From: Canna indica
Lineage: Eukaryota; Streptophyta; Magnoliopsida; Zingiberales; Cannaceae
Direction: 5' to 3'
DNA length: 64,000 bases
Assembly (NCBI GenBank): GCA_034359265.1
Contig: CP136891.1
Span: 7,578,501-7,642,500 of the forward strand
The translations under genes were made by a program, and so were the position numbers. Under the pieces are notes generated by a model, which was not told where the DNA came from, searched no databases, and was given only the letters and a program-made list of their open reading frames with translations. Shown piece by piece: positions 23,801 to 33,490 of this stretch (positions are counted from its first letter, which is position 1; each line of letters begins with the position of its first letter).

Positions 23801-26800
23801 GAACATGTAAATTCTGGGTGCCCTAAGTTAACTTAGGGCAACTTAGGGCACCCGGTGCCACACCTAGGCGTGGCGCATATGGCGCGCGCCATATCCCTTG
23901 AGGCGCATGTCATGTCCCTTGAGGCGCATGCCATGTCCCTTAAGGCACACGCCATATCCCTTAAGACGCTATCGTAGCACTTCAAGGGATAAATGGCGCT
24001 GGGGCTTGCGACTGTGTGCGCACCGCGCCTATGGCGCGCCACTTCAAACTATGCCTAATTCTGTAACATATAATCCAAAATATTTAATTTGTATTTAAAA
24101 GTATGCCCATCAAACTCTACAAACCATCATAATGTCCTCCCTCTTTCATAGTTCACTATGAGACTAAATTGGGCGCCATTGTCTCCCAGGCCTTAGAAAT
24201 TCCCAATGCTCAAGACAAAGCTTAAAATATATATTAGTGGTTTGTTTTGTGATGTATTAAAGTTCCTCACTTGGCCTCGTAGTAGTTCCACTTGATTAGC
24301 CCAGTCAAAATGACTGAGTTGATCATGGTGTTGGAGTAATAACTTGAGAAGCATGATATTACTTGGCCCAAGGTACTGACCAAAATTTTGGTAGTAGGCG
24401 TATCCCATCCCATATATCATCATTACCTGGACTGAATTTGGGTCTCATATTTTCCAATTAGTATCATCACTTGTTAAGGTTTTCATGAAGGGATTTATCC
24501 ACAGTTTTTTACCTAAATTGTTCTTCTCTCAAATTATCATGTTTTTTTTATAAAAAAAATGATATTCAGAATCCAAAGTTTTTGATATGTATTATGTTGT
24601 GTGAAGCATATATATCTTAATGCTCCTTGGAGAAATCAATGCTCAAGCACAGAACTATTTATTGCGTTTGTAAATGAAATAAAAGAGCTTAGCTCAACAA
24701 TTTATCTGTTGCACATATTTCTGATTGCATATAATTATGTGCGAGGTATTGACTTACCTAAAGTCAATTTTAATGTGGCACTTTGTTGATATATATTGGT
24801 TCTAATGTTCGGATTATTATTGGCTCATTGGTATTTAATTCATGTGTGATAGATGGGATGATGTTGAAGGATTTGTCTAATGAAGAATTTTTTCCGAGGA
24901 TACTTATGGTTTGGTATTTTTAGGTCATCAAGAGAGCAAGACGTACATCTGATGGTGGTGATGCTGGAGGCGAGTGGCCAGTCAGAGAAAGGTTGCAAAG
25001 TGACACGGCTGATTCAAATTCTTATGGGAGCCAGTATGAAAACAAACGGTGTGCTTTTTCTCTATCCACTATTAGTGATTAACTTATTCTAGTATTAAGG
25101 ACTATGCAACAAGACATTTGCATTTATGAATATGATATTTTGGTTGAATGACCTTCATCTTGTAAGATTTCTCATCAACATATTAATTTGTTGATAGAAA
25201 AAAAGAAGGTAATTGTTAGTTGGTGATTTTTAGATATTGGTATAATATTTAGAACCTTAGGAGTGATGTATGGTAAATATTAGATAGGCTAGACAACGAG
25301 AATAACTTTTGTGCTTGTTGTACAGTTTCTTATGCTTCCAGAGGTTGTTGTTTAAGATGAAAACGGATTTTCTGGTGTCTTGCAACCTGGTATTTAGCAA
25401 CTGTAAGTTGTAACTCAGGTTCATTACAACACAACTTCTTAGATCATGACCCTGAACTAATGAGAGAAAAAACTGTCCTATAATCCTGATGTGATGTTTG
25501 TTTTTTTCTTTGTATTTTTTTTTTAAAAATTACTGGATAAGAAAAATAGCAAGTTCTATCAAATTTTATTGCATTGGTAATATTGTTGCTATTTGTACAG
25601 TCAAAGGACCGAAGGTCATCATTCAAGATTCATCGATAAGAATATGAGGAGCAAGCAAAGAAAATCTAGTATCCATTTGGAAAATCTCAAGAATCAATTA
25701 TTTTGTCTCTAATTTCCTTTGCTTTTTTGTTGGAACCTTAATGCATAAAGCTTACCCAGTTGATAGAAATGATCTGAGATGGAAACTTATGCAGAAAAGC
25801 TTATCTCGAAGAAGACATGTTGCTGAACAACAAGATGATGACTTGCGTGAAAAGCTGTCTCGTAGAACACATTCTTCTAGCAGATCTGATACCCGGAAAC
25901 ATCTAACAGAATCAAGTACTTCGGGCATTGAGACTAGAATACCTTCTACGAGAACTTCAGATAATTTAGAGACTAGAATACCTTCTACGAGAACTTCAGA
26001 TAATTTACATGAATTAGATTCATACAGAAGGTCTTATTCTTTGTCTTTTGATAGGCAAATGCATATGTCTATGGATAGGCCAATCAGCACTCCAAGGCAG
26101 TTGTCTCCTTCGAGGAGATATGGGGAACTTCAACATGCGCCTATGATAAGATCTCTCGATGCATCTAGATCTAGTTTTCTCCCAAGTGGAGGAGTAGGTG
26201 ATGCTTCAGGTTCTTTTACTTTTTTGACCAAAAACACAACTCCTATGGACGTGGCAAAGCCAGTTGCTCGTTCTTCTGCATTGGAGGTTCGTCCTTCTGC
26301 ACCTGAAGCTATTGGGCAGATAAGTATACTTAAGGTATATCTTCAACTGTTATGGATTACTTGAACCTTTGTAGATAAAGAACCCTAAACATCTTATCTG
26401 AACAGTTTTCTTTTACTTTTAAACAGCAATCTTATTTTCAATCAGTAACCATCTTTGCTGACTTGAGTGCAACCTTTGTAGATAAAGAACCCTAAACTTC
26501 TTATCTAATGAACAGTTTTCTTTTACTTTTAAACAACAATCTTATTTTCAAACAGTAAGGTATCATTTAGTTGGATGGAATGGATGGGGAATGGAATACT
26601 ATTCCTTATGCTCCACTTATCCCATTGTTTGGTTGCAACTTATTGACAAGGAATAGGTGGGGGCCATAAGGAATAGATAAGGAATATTATTCCCCATGAA
26701 TGAGGAATACTATTCCTTACCTCAACCTAAGGAATAGTATTCCCTATCTATTTCTTATGACATTTTCTTATATTGTCCTTCAATAGTTATAATATTACAA

Positions 26801-29800
26801 AAGAATATAAAAAATTAAATTGTTAAATTAATTTTAATAATTGCATATCTTAAATAGATAATTATTATTTTATTATTAAATATTATTTTAATAATTATTT
26901 TTTAAAAGATTTAGTTTTTTTTATGAAAATAAAATAAAAAATAGTTTTTATTATTTTAAAATAATAAATTATTTTACATTAATTCATATTTTTATTATGT
27001 TGTTATTAATTAAAATAAATTATAATATAATTTATTATATTTTTAGAAGGGTATTTTGGTCATTTTTCTATATTGTCATTCAATATTTATAATAAGAATA
27101 TAAAAATTAAATTGTTAAATTAATTTTAATAATTGCATATCTTAAACTAGACAATTTTTATTTTATTATTAAATAATATATTAATAAGTACTTTTTGAAG
27201 ATTCAATTATTTTTTTATGGAAATAAAATAAATAATAGTGTTTTATTATTTTAAATTAATAAATTATTTTACATTAATCCATAATTTTATTATGTTGTTA
27301 TTGATTAGAATAAATTAGAATATAATTTAATATATTTTTAGAAGGCATTTTAGTCATTTTCCCTCAATTCATTGTCTAAACAAAGTAAATATATTCAGTT
27401 TTATTGAGAAGGATATTCTGGTCATTTAACTTTTTATTCCTTATGCTAACCAAACAAAGTAATCCTATTCTTGGTCTATTTACAATATCAACCAAACAAG
27501 GTAATGCACTAATGCTATTCCTTGTCTATTCTAGTATTCTTATTCCTTGTCTATTCCTATGAATTCACTCCATCCAACCAAACGCACCCTAAAGGTGTGT
27601 TCTTGCACATCTTTTATTGAACCAACTGAGCTTCAGAGACATAGCACAAGATTAGGGCCTTGTTGTCCTTCACATCTTAATGTATCTTCAATAAAACTGT
27701 TTTGGAGCCATGTGTTTCACATCTTGTGTGCATTTAGAAGATGTGTTTGTGTACCGAGTCAAGATTTTGCTATGTTATGACTTGCAAAGAGAGTCACACC
27801 TTAGGTTCTCTATATTTTTTGCAATAACATATATTGTGTCTCCCAATATTATGATATAGGCAAAAGTTCCCTTATAAATCCTATTGAGTTTTGCTTTCTG
27901 CAGCCTGAGGAACCTCTTACAGTTGCTGGGTTGCTAGGTTCATTGGGTCTTGGAAAATATGCTATACTATTTGAGGCAGAAGAGGTACTAATTTATGTTG
28001 AACATTTTTTCGGAGCTTTTGTTGGCAATGTTATATGCCTGGTCTGCTGTAGTTATTTCTAGTTTTCTATTGCTATCTTTTGATTTATGTTATATGCAAC
28101 CTGTGTGACTAAATAACTATGACAATATTTTTTTAAAAATGAGTTCCATGCTGTTGCTATCTTTTTCTATATTGCTTTAAATATTTTAGATTATAATTAT
28201 AGCGAAAATATATTGTGTTACATGTATTTTGAGAAGGCCTTTACTTTTGATAAAAAAAAATATTTGAACCAGCCAAGAAAATTTGTACTAGTTTAGTATC
28301 CTCTGTGGGTCGTTATTGATGTACCTCTGACCAATTAATTGTTTACAATGTCTCTCATGCTAAACTAGGCACAGAAGTTACCTATAGTATGTATAAAACT
28401 TGGTTTCACCCTACGTGTCATAAGTAGCATGTGCAATCTACTTGAATATTGGATTTTTTTAAAAATGAGTTCCATGCTGTTGCTAATCTTTTTCTATATT
28501 GCTTTAAATATTTTAGATTATAATTATAGCGAATGTATATATTGTGTTACATGTATTTTGAGAAGGCCTTTACTTTTGATAAAAAAAATTATTTGAACCA
28601 GCCAAGAAAATTTGTACTAGTTTAGTATCCTCTGTGGGTCGTTATTGAAGTCCCTCTGACCAATTAATTGTTTATAATGTCTCTCATGCTAAACTAGGCA
28701 CAGAAGTTACCTATAGTATGTATAAAACTTGGTTTCACCCTACGTGTCATTAGTAGAATGCGTCACAAAAGTATTGGACTTGAATATATAACTAAACGAT
28801 TTGTTACTGATTTTATGGTGAAGGATTCCTCAGAGACCATTAATTAGAGATAATGGTTAAGATTGGCATCATAGAATCTTGCTCTCACACAGTCCAGCTT
28901 CTGGTTGCAGGTGGACATGACTGCATTGAGGCAAATGGGAGACAATGACCTAAAAGAAATGGGAATTCCTATGGTAAATTTAAGTTTCTGTCACTATTTT
29001 CATTTGCTTGTGTGCTATCCACGTTTTGCATAAAATCCATTGGATACTAAAATGCCTAATTGGTGAATAACCGAGTATTCTCCAAACATGTACATGTACT
29101 GAAGTGTATTTTCATTGTGGTATGGAAATACTAGGCTGATTAATTCATGCAATTCCAAATTAAGAAACCTTTAACTTTCGGTTCCATACAAGTTAAGTGC
29201 TGTTATTCCAACTTTAACAAATATAATTTAGGAGGAAGAAGGTTTAGAGTTGAGAAAATAGACTATTTCCATGAAAGGTTGAGTATACATTTGGTGAGCA
29301 TGTATACCCATAATATGTACAAATTTGCATGGTTATGCCAGTACATGGCAAGATTTTGTTTGTTTTACTTCTCGTAGTAGTTATTTCTGTGTAGCATTTT
29401 GTACCCTGATATGACGTGATTAATATTCTGGTTTACTAGTTGTCAAAAGCCTTGAGGCAAGTAGAAAATGCGAAGCTCCGGCGGGAGCAAACCCTTCATG
29501 CTTTCTGGGAGCATGTTCCTCCCATCAATCTTGTTATCATACAAGATCATATGCTTTTTCCCTAGATCAAAATAAGAAATCTTAAAAACGTGTTTGGACT
29601 GTCAGGGGAGACTAGAAGAGTCCATTAACTCTTTCTAGAAGATTGAAATAAGTAGTCAGTGGACGCAAAGTGTGTTTTAATGTGTGGCTTTCTTTGTCTT
29701 CATTTGGTTTTACTGTAAGTTTATTCTGATATGGCTTACATTTGTGTGATATTTATTTAAATTCTGATTATAATGTTAGTTGGTTTCTCCTGTAGGGTCC

Positions 29801-29867
29801 TAGGAAGAAAATCCTTCTTGCAGTTTTATCTCATGCAAGACAGCGACAAACACAACCACAATGGTGA
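20778..29867 (+). CDS. SAM-domain (sterile alpha motif) protein, seven exons
   Basis: Predicted exons: 20778-20825, 24924-25048, 25601-25668, 25760-26334, 27904-27984, 28911-28973 and 29796-29867. All introns are GT-AG and the reading frame is unbroken, giving 343 residues. The N-terminus MSARSQVTVTLGRNVQ is the conserved start of a plant family with a C-terminal SAM domain. The SAM domain (about 273-335, exons 5-7) contains LLGSLGLGKY, ALRQMGDNDLKEMGIP and GPRKKILLA. SAM domains bind other SAM proteins or RNA; the target here is unknown. The middle (about 80-270) is Ser/Arg-rich and probably disordered. A 39-bp in-frame duplication in exon 4 repeats ETRIPSTRTSDNL. The 4.1-kb first intron is filled with transposons. 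The exon 3/4 junction is the least certain, resting on frame continuity alone. No expression data were available. Confidence 0.82.
21664..22194. mobile_element. hAT MITE in intron 1 of the SAM gene
   Basis: The element begins CAGTGTTCTGGAAAAGC and ends CTTTTTAAAACACTG. Flanks ATTTGGAT and ATTTCGAT (21656-21663, 22195-22202) match at seven of eight bases. Subterminal GGCGCTCGGGCG and AAGGCGCC motifs recur at both ends. This is the common plant hAT type with CAGTGTT ends. Confidence 0.72.
22851..23360. mobile_element. MULE-type foldback element with 9-bp target duplication
   Basis: Long inverted repeats start GGCTTAATTATGGTTTT on the left and end AAAACATAATTAAGCC-like on the right, with inner blocks such as CCGTTAACTTTCCGTTAAC pairing with GTTAACGAAAAGTTAAC. 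It is flanked by a perfect 9-bp direct repeat, TAAAGATAA (22842-22850, 23361-23369), as made by Mutator-like transposases. It has no coding capacity. Confidence 0.8.
23885..23985. repeat. Short minisatellite (GGCGCAYGCCATGTCCCTT)
   Basis: About four imperfect tandem copies of a roughly 25-bp unit inside the hAT element. Confidence 0.75.
25931..26008 (+). repeat. In-frame 39-bp tandem duplication in exon 4
   Basis: Two identical 39-bp units, each starting GAGACTAGAATACCTTCT, lie head to tail in the SAM gene. They add a second copy of a 13-residue segment without shifting the frame. Confidence 0.9.
26364..26558. repeat. 107-bp period duplication in intron 4
   Basis: The block AACCTTTGTAGATAAAG through CAATCTTATTTTCA occurs twice (26364-26448 and 26471-26558) with few changes. 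The second copy ends in the TAA target used by the next element. Confidence 0.8.
26559..27589. mobile_element. PIF/Harbinger-like element in intron 4
   Basis: The left end GGTATCATTTAGTTGGATGG and right end CCATCCAACCAAACGCACCC are inverted repeats, and both flanks are TAA (26556-26558, 27590-27592), the usual PIF/Harbinger target. Inside, GGAATAC/GTATTCC motifs repeat, and a block of about 280 bp occurs twice (about 26770-27040 and 27065-27340). No transposase is visible. Confidence 0.68.
28127..28756. repeat. 326-bp period tandem duplication in intron 5
   Basis: A block of about 300 bp beginning TTTTTAAAAATGAGTTCC and ending CCTACGTGTCAT is present at about 28127-28429 and again at about 28453-28756, with a handful of differences. 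A short filler that includes CTTGAATATTGGA separates the copies. Confidence 0.88.
29438..29566 (+). other. Exon-like open segment between SAM exons 6 and 7
   Basis: After a good acceptor (TTTACTAG) a frame of about 41 codons stays open to a TAG and is in phase with exon 6. It reads LSKALRQVENAKLRREQ and so on, a charged helix-like peptide. Using it would replace the last 23 residues of the SAM domain. No family was recognised; it may be an alternative last exon or chance. Confidence 0.3.
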
Positions 29868-30080
29868 CAAATGTTCATTCAGTTGATTTTTGTTCCTTTG
29901 TGATGGCTGAGTATAGTAAATTGTTAGAAATCCAATGTTCACTTTCACATAGACGGATCATTCATCTTCAGTGGAAAGTGGAAGGGCTTTTTCAAAGTTG
30001 TTTTGCAGTAGTGGACGGGATTAGTATCTGAAGGATTACAGACGTTTAATACTGGTACTTGGCATCACAGAGATGGTTAT

Positions 30081-30186
30081 GTTACAGTTTTATACCATAT
30101 GGAAGAATTTTGGAAAGAAGAGACTTTTTTCTTGTTACAGTTTTATACCATATGAAAGAATTTTGGAAAGAAGAGAAACTTCTTTT
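30081..30186. repeat. 53-bp period tandem duplication 3' of the SAM gene
   Basis: GTTACAGTTTTATACCATAT through TTTTGGAAAGAAGAGA occurs twice, offset by 53 bp, with one or two differences. Confidence 0.85.
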
Positions 30187-30196
30187 CTTCAGCAAA

Positions 30197-31300
30197 GTGA
30201 TTTTTGCATCGTTATGTTAGTCAAAAGCAGATGGATATTACACCTTTTTTGGCCTTTAATACGAGAAATATAGGCACTGCACGGAACTTGATCCATTTCG
30301 CTTCCTGCCTAGCAAAGTGATTTTTGCATCGTTGTGTTAGTCGATAGCAGATGGGCTATACGAGAAATATAGGCACTGCATGGAACTTGATCCATTACAT
30401 TTCTTGTCTGGCAAAGTGATTTTTTGCATCCTATGTCAAGGAATCTTGCAGGGATTAAAGGCTAATTCCTTTCATCAAAAGAAATGTGCTCCGGATTTTG
30501 TAACGGTGGGGTAGCTCTTGCGATTCCACTTAAAAAGTATGATTTCCACTTAAGCATTGTTTTTGAGTTTGTTTAATTTGTTTTGGATTATTCTTATTTC
30601 GCCTTAAGAATTCATCAGTCTCACGTGTTTTCCTGAGGTGGTTATTTATCTAATGTCATTTAACTCAGTTGCGGCTTTGAGTTTATGTTTTTGACTTTCA
30701 ACTGTGTTCTTTTTCTCGTCACGTTTCTAAAAGTGAGGAATATAGGCACTTTCAACCGTGATTTTTGCATCGTTATGTTAGTCAAAAGCAGATGGATATT
30801 ACACCTTTTTTGGCCTTTAATACGAGAAATATAGGCACTGCACGGAACTTGATCCATTTCGCTTCCTGCCTAGCAAAGTGATTTTTGCATCGTTGTGTTA
30901 GTCGATAGCAGATGGGCTATACGAGAAATATAGGCACTGCATGGAACTTGATCCATTACATTTCTTGTCTGGCAAAGTGATTTTTTGCATCCTATGTCAA
31001 GGAATCTTGCAGGGATTAAAGGCTAATTCCTTTCATCAAAAGAAATGTGCTCCGGATTTTGTAACGGTGGGGTAGCTCTTGCGATTCCACTTAAAAAGTA
31101 TGATTTCCACTTAAGCATTGTTTTTGAGTTTGTTTAATTTGTTTTGGATTATTCTTATTTCGCCTTAAGAATTCATCAGTCTCACGTGTTTTCCTGAGGT
31201 GGTTATTTATCTAATGTCATTTAACTCAGTTGCGGCTTTGAGTTTATGTTTTTGACTTTCAACTGTGTTCTTTTTCTCGTCACGTTTCTAAAAGTGAGGA
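30197..31300. repeat. 561-bp period tandem duplication with filler
   Basis: The block from GTGATTTTTGCATCGTTATG to CTAAAAGTGAGG is present at 30197-30738 and 30758-31300. No mismatch was found by eye, so the event looks recent. A filler of about 18 bp (30739-30757) separates the copies. Each copy also holds smaller repeats of GCAAAGTGATTTTTGCATC. The second copy ends about 270 bp from the U-box gene's stop codon. Confidence 0.93.
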
Positions 31301-31569
31301 GCTCTACAAGCTAGCTACCATACCTGCACGGCTGCACCGAAGATTAATTAAATAATCTACACAAATCTCAATGTTCTCATCACCTCGAAATCCCTTTTCA
31401 CCAACCAAATATTTACAAAGAACTAAAAGCCAAATCACAACATTTCCACACATAATTTTAACTGTTTAAATAGCAAACTAATTCTCTCGTGCCTTGTTAA
31501 AGAGAAAATAAGACAATTCTCCCATGTCCTCAATTCGGCCGAGTTGGGTCGACTCGTTTCAGCACAGTG

Positions 31570-33465
31570 TCAGAACTTGGCCGAGTTGACGCCGCCCAAT
31601 CTCTCCCCGAAATCGTTACGGCGTGGCCGAAACGATACCAACCCATCCGAAACGGCGCTGTTACCGTCTGCGTCCGCGTCCGCCTCCCCGTATGCAAAGG
31701 GGGACAACGGCGATCTCGCCGCCGATTCGCCGCCTCCCTCCCCAAGCATCGCCCTCAGTGTCCTCCTCGCCATCTCCTGCCGGGATCCTCCGCTTCCCTC
31801 CGCCGCCACCCTCTCCAGAACCTGCTCCGCGCCCCCCGCCTTTGCCAAACCCCGGAACCGCAGGCTCCCCTGGCTCATCCAGTATAGTGCTGCCACGCAA
31901 TGCTCCTCGGCGATAGCTGACAACGGCGGTGTCCCCCTCAGCAAATCCAATAGCGCGGACACCGCCCCGGCGTCCATCAGCGCTGCGCGCCCTTCATTGC
32001 ACCCGGCGAGGTTGTGGATCACCATCATTGCTATCCTCGCCGGCATCAGACCCTGCCCTTGCTCTGCTGGGGCTGCCGCCACCTCCTCTTCCCTCTCAGC
32101 TGCCACCGCGAGCAGCGCGGGCACCATTCCAGGGATGCGCACGATCTTGGACTTGTTAGCTGCGGCGAAAGATAGGTGGTACAGCGCCATGCCGGCATCG
32201 CGGCGAGCGCGGGTTCCGTCGACGGAGGGGCGAGTGAAGAGGTTGACGAGCGGCGGGATGGCGCCTAGGACACCGATCGCAGCGCGGTTTTCATCCTCGA
32301 GGGCGAGACCGAAGAGGGCACCGGCAGCGTGGTAGCGAGCCTCTGCGGGGCCACTTCGGAGCACCTCGACAAGAGCCGGTACCATCCCTGATCTCAAAAT
32401 CCTAACTTTATTCACCGGCTCCAACGAAAGGTTCACCATGGCGGCGGCGGCGTCGACCTGGACAGTGGCGCAGTGCGAAAGAAGCATGGGGCGAATAGCG
32501 CCCAGGAGGCGCGGCGTGCAAAGGGCTACACGCCGGTTGCTGCTCTCCCTTGTAGCCTGCCGGAGGGTGGCCGCGGTGGATTCCTGCTCCGCGACATCCA
32601 AATCCCTCAATTTGACCAACATCTCTTCCAGCGCATCGGTCGTCCTCCGCGATGGTGAATTGTTGACTCTTGCAGTTCCGTCTCGAGTTATTGTTTCATC
32701 GATGACGACGATCTCCGAAGAAGAAGAGTAGGATGACGATGAATGACAGGAGGACGTCGAAGGAGTAGATGCTGACGAAAAGCTGGAAGATTTGTTGCTA
32801 TCTAACTCTCTCTTGGAGAGAGTGGGAGGATTGATGGGAGTCATCGTCTCCTTCGATTCCTCCTCCGCTAGGGAAGGCAAAATCAAAGTCTCGTCTTTCT
32901 CATCCTTTCCTTTATGAATAAACTCGGAAGGTTGCAAGCCCTCGCCTTTTCCTTTGCCACTGTTGTAGAATTCATCTTTTTCATCTTTTCTACCGTCAGA
33001 AATAGCTTTTTTGGCCGCGGCGGCGGCGGCAGAGGGAGGGGGAGGTTGATCCTGGGGCATGAGGCGGCGGACAAGGGCGACGGCGGCTTCGGGCGGGATG
33101 GGGAGGGGAGGAGGGAGGCCGCAGCGGGCGCACCAGGAGAAGATGGCGGATTTGAGGGCGGCGTTGGGGATGATGAGTAGGGGCGGCGGCGTCTCCATCG
33201 AGCTGAAGGCGAGCTGGAGGTCGAGGGAGAGGTCCGGCGGGGCGAAGGCGAGGTCAAGGCAGGCCTGGATGCAGCTGCGCTCGAAGGTGTGGCCGGAGGA
33301 GATGATGACGGGGTCGGCCATGATGGAGCGGGAGATGGGGCAGAGAAACTCCACCGGCATGTCCGCTGTAAAAGAGGGCGAAGGCGATGTGGAGGCGGGG
33401 ATTGACGGCGAGGCGGGGGTCGAGCGGCGGAAGGAGAACTTCCACCTCATCTTGCTACTCCCCAT
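31570..33465 (-). CDS. U-box E3 ubiquitin ligase with armadillo repeats
   Basis: Intronless 631-residue plant U-box (PUB) protein. The U-box domain lies at about 37-112, from VEFLCPISRSIMADPVI through SSGHTFERSCIQ to IIPNAALKSAIFSWC. It binds E2 enzymes and promotes transfer of ubiquitin to a substrate. A Ser/Pro- and Lys/Glu-rich linker (about 140-285) includes a serine run. From about 285 to 600, armadillo-like helices contain VDAAAAMVNLS, RYHAAGALFGLAL, ALYHLSF, VIHNLAGC and CVAALYWMS; these bind the substrate. Domain order, the spacing within the U-box and the absence of a UND domain resemble the Arabidopsis PUB38-PUB41 group, many of which act in stress or hormone signalling. The chosen start has a clean N-terminus with no better upstream Met. 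Codons are strongly GC-rich. Family assignment is firm; the substrate is unknown. Confidence 0.93.
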   Translation of the reverse strand: MGSSKMRWKFSFRRSTPASPSIPASTSPSPSFTADMPVEFLCPISRSIMADPVIISSGHTFERSCIQACLDLAFAPPDLSLDLQLAFSSMETPPPLLIIPNAALKSAIFSWCARCGLPPPLPIPPEAAVALVRRLMPQDQPPPPSAAAAAAKKAISDGRKDEKDEFYNSGKGKGEGLQPSEFIHKGKDEKDETLILPSLAEEESKETMTPINPPTLSKRELDSNKSSSFSSASTPSTSSCHSSSSYSSSSEIVVIDETITRDGTARVNNSPSRRTTDALEEMLVKLRDLDVAEQESTAATLRQATRESSNRRVALCTPRLLGAIRPMLLSHCATVQVDAAAAMVNLSLEPVNKVRILRSGMVPALVEVLRSGPAEARYHAAGALFGLALEDENRAAIGVLGAIPPLVNLFTRPSVDGTRARRDAGMALYHLSFAAANKSKIVRIPGMVPALLAVAAEREEEVAAAPAEQGQGLMPARIAMMVIHNLAGCNEGRAALMDAGAVSALLDLLRGTPPLSAIAEEHCVAALYWMSQGSLRFRGLAKAGGAEQVLERVAAEGSGGSRQEMARRTLRAMLGEGGGESAARSPLSPFAYGEADADADGNSAVSDGLVSFRPRRNDFGERLGGVNSAKF

Positions 33466-33490
33466 GTCAGCTCGCTCGCCCGCTTCCTAA

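Larger units (their letters stand above)
22634..24053. mobile_element. Larger hAT element in intron 1, carrying a nested MULE-type element
   Basis: The ends are CATAGTTGTAAATGGCGCG and, on the other strand, CATAGTTTGAAGTGGCGCG. Flanks ACCAATTC and CCTAATTC agree at six of eight bases. Inside are the nested element 22851-23360, a purine-rich block (about 23540-23800) and a minisatellite of CCATGTCCCTTGAGGCGCATG units (about 23885-23985). No transposase is visible. Confidence 0.65.

Noticed and set aside
23537..23836. Lys/Arg/Glu-rich open frame (plus) and its shadow (minus)
   Set aside because: Low-complexity purine tract inside a transposon; composition alone explains the open frame.
31544..33490. 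Plus-strand open frames opposite the U-box gene
   Set aside because: Shadows caused by GC-rich codons; the minus-strand frame has complete U-box and armadillo domains.
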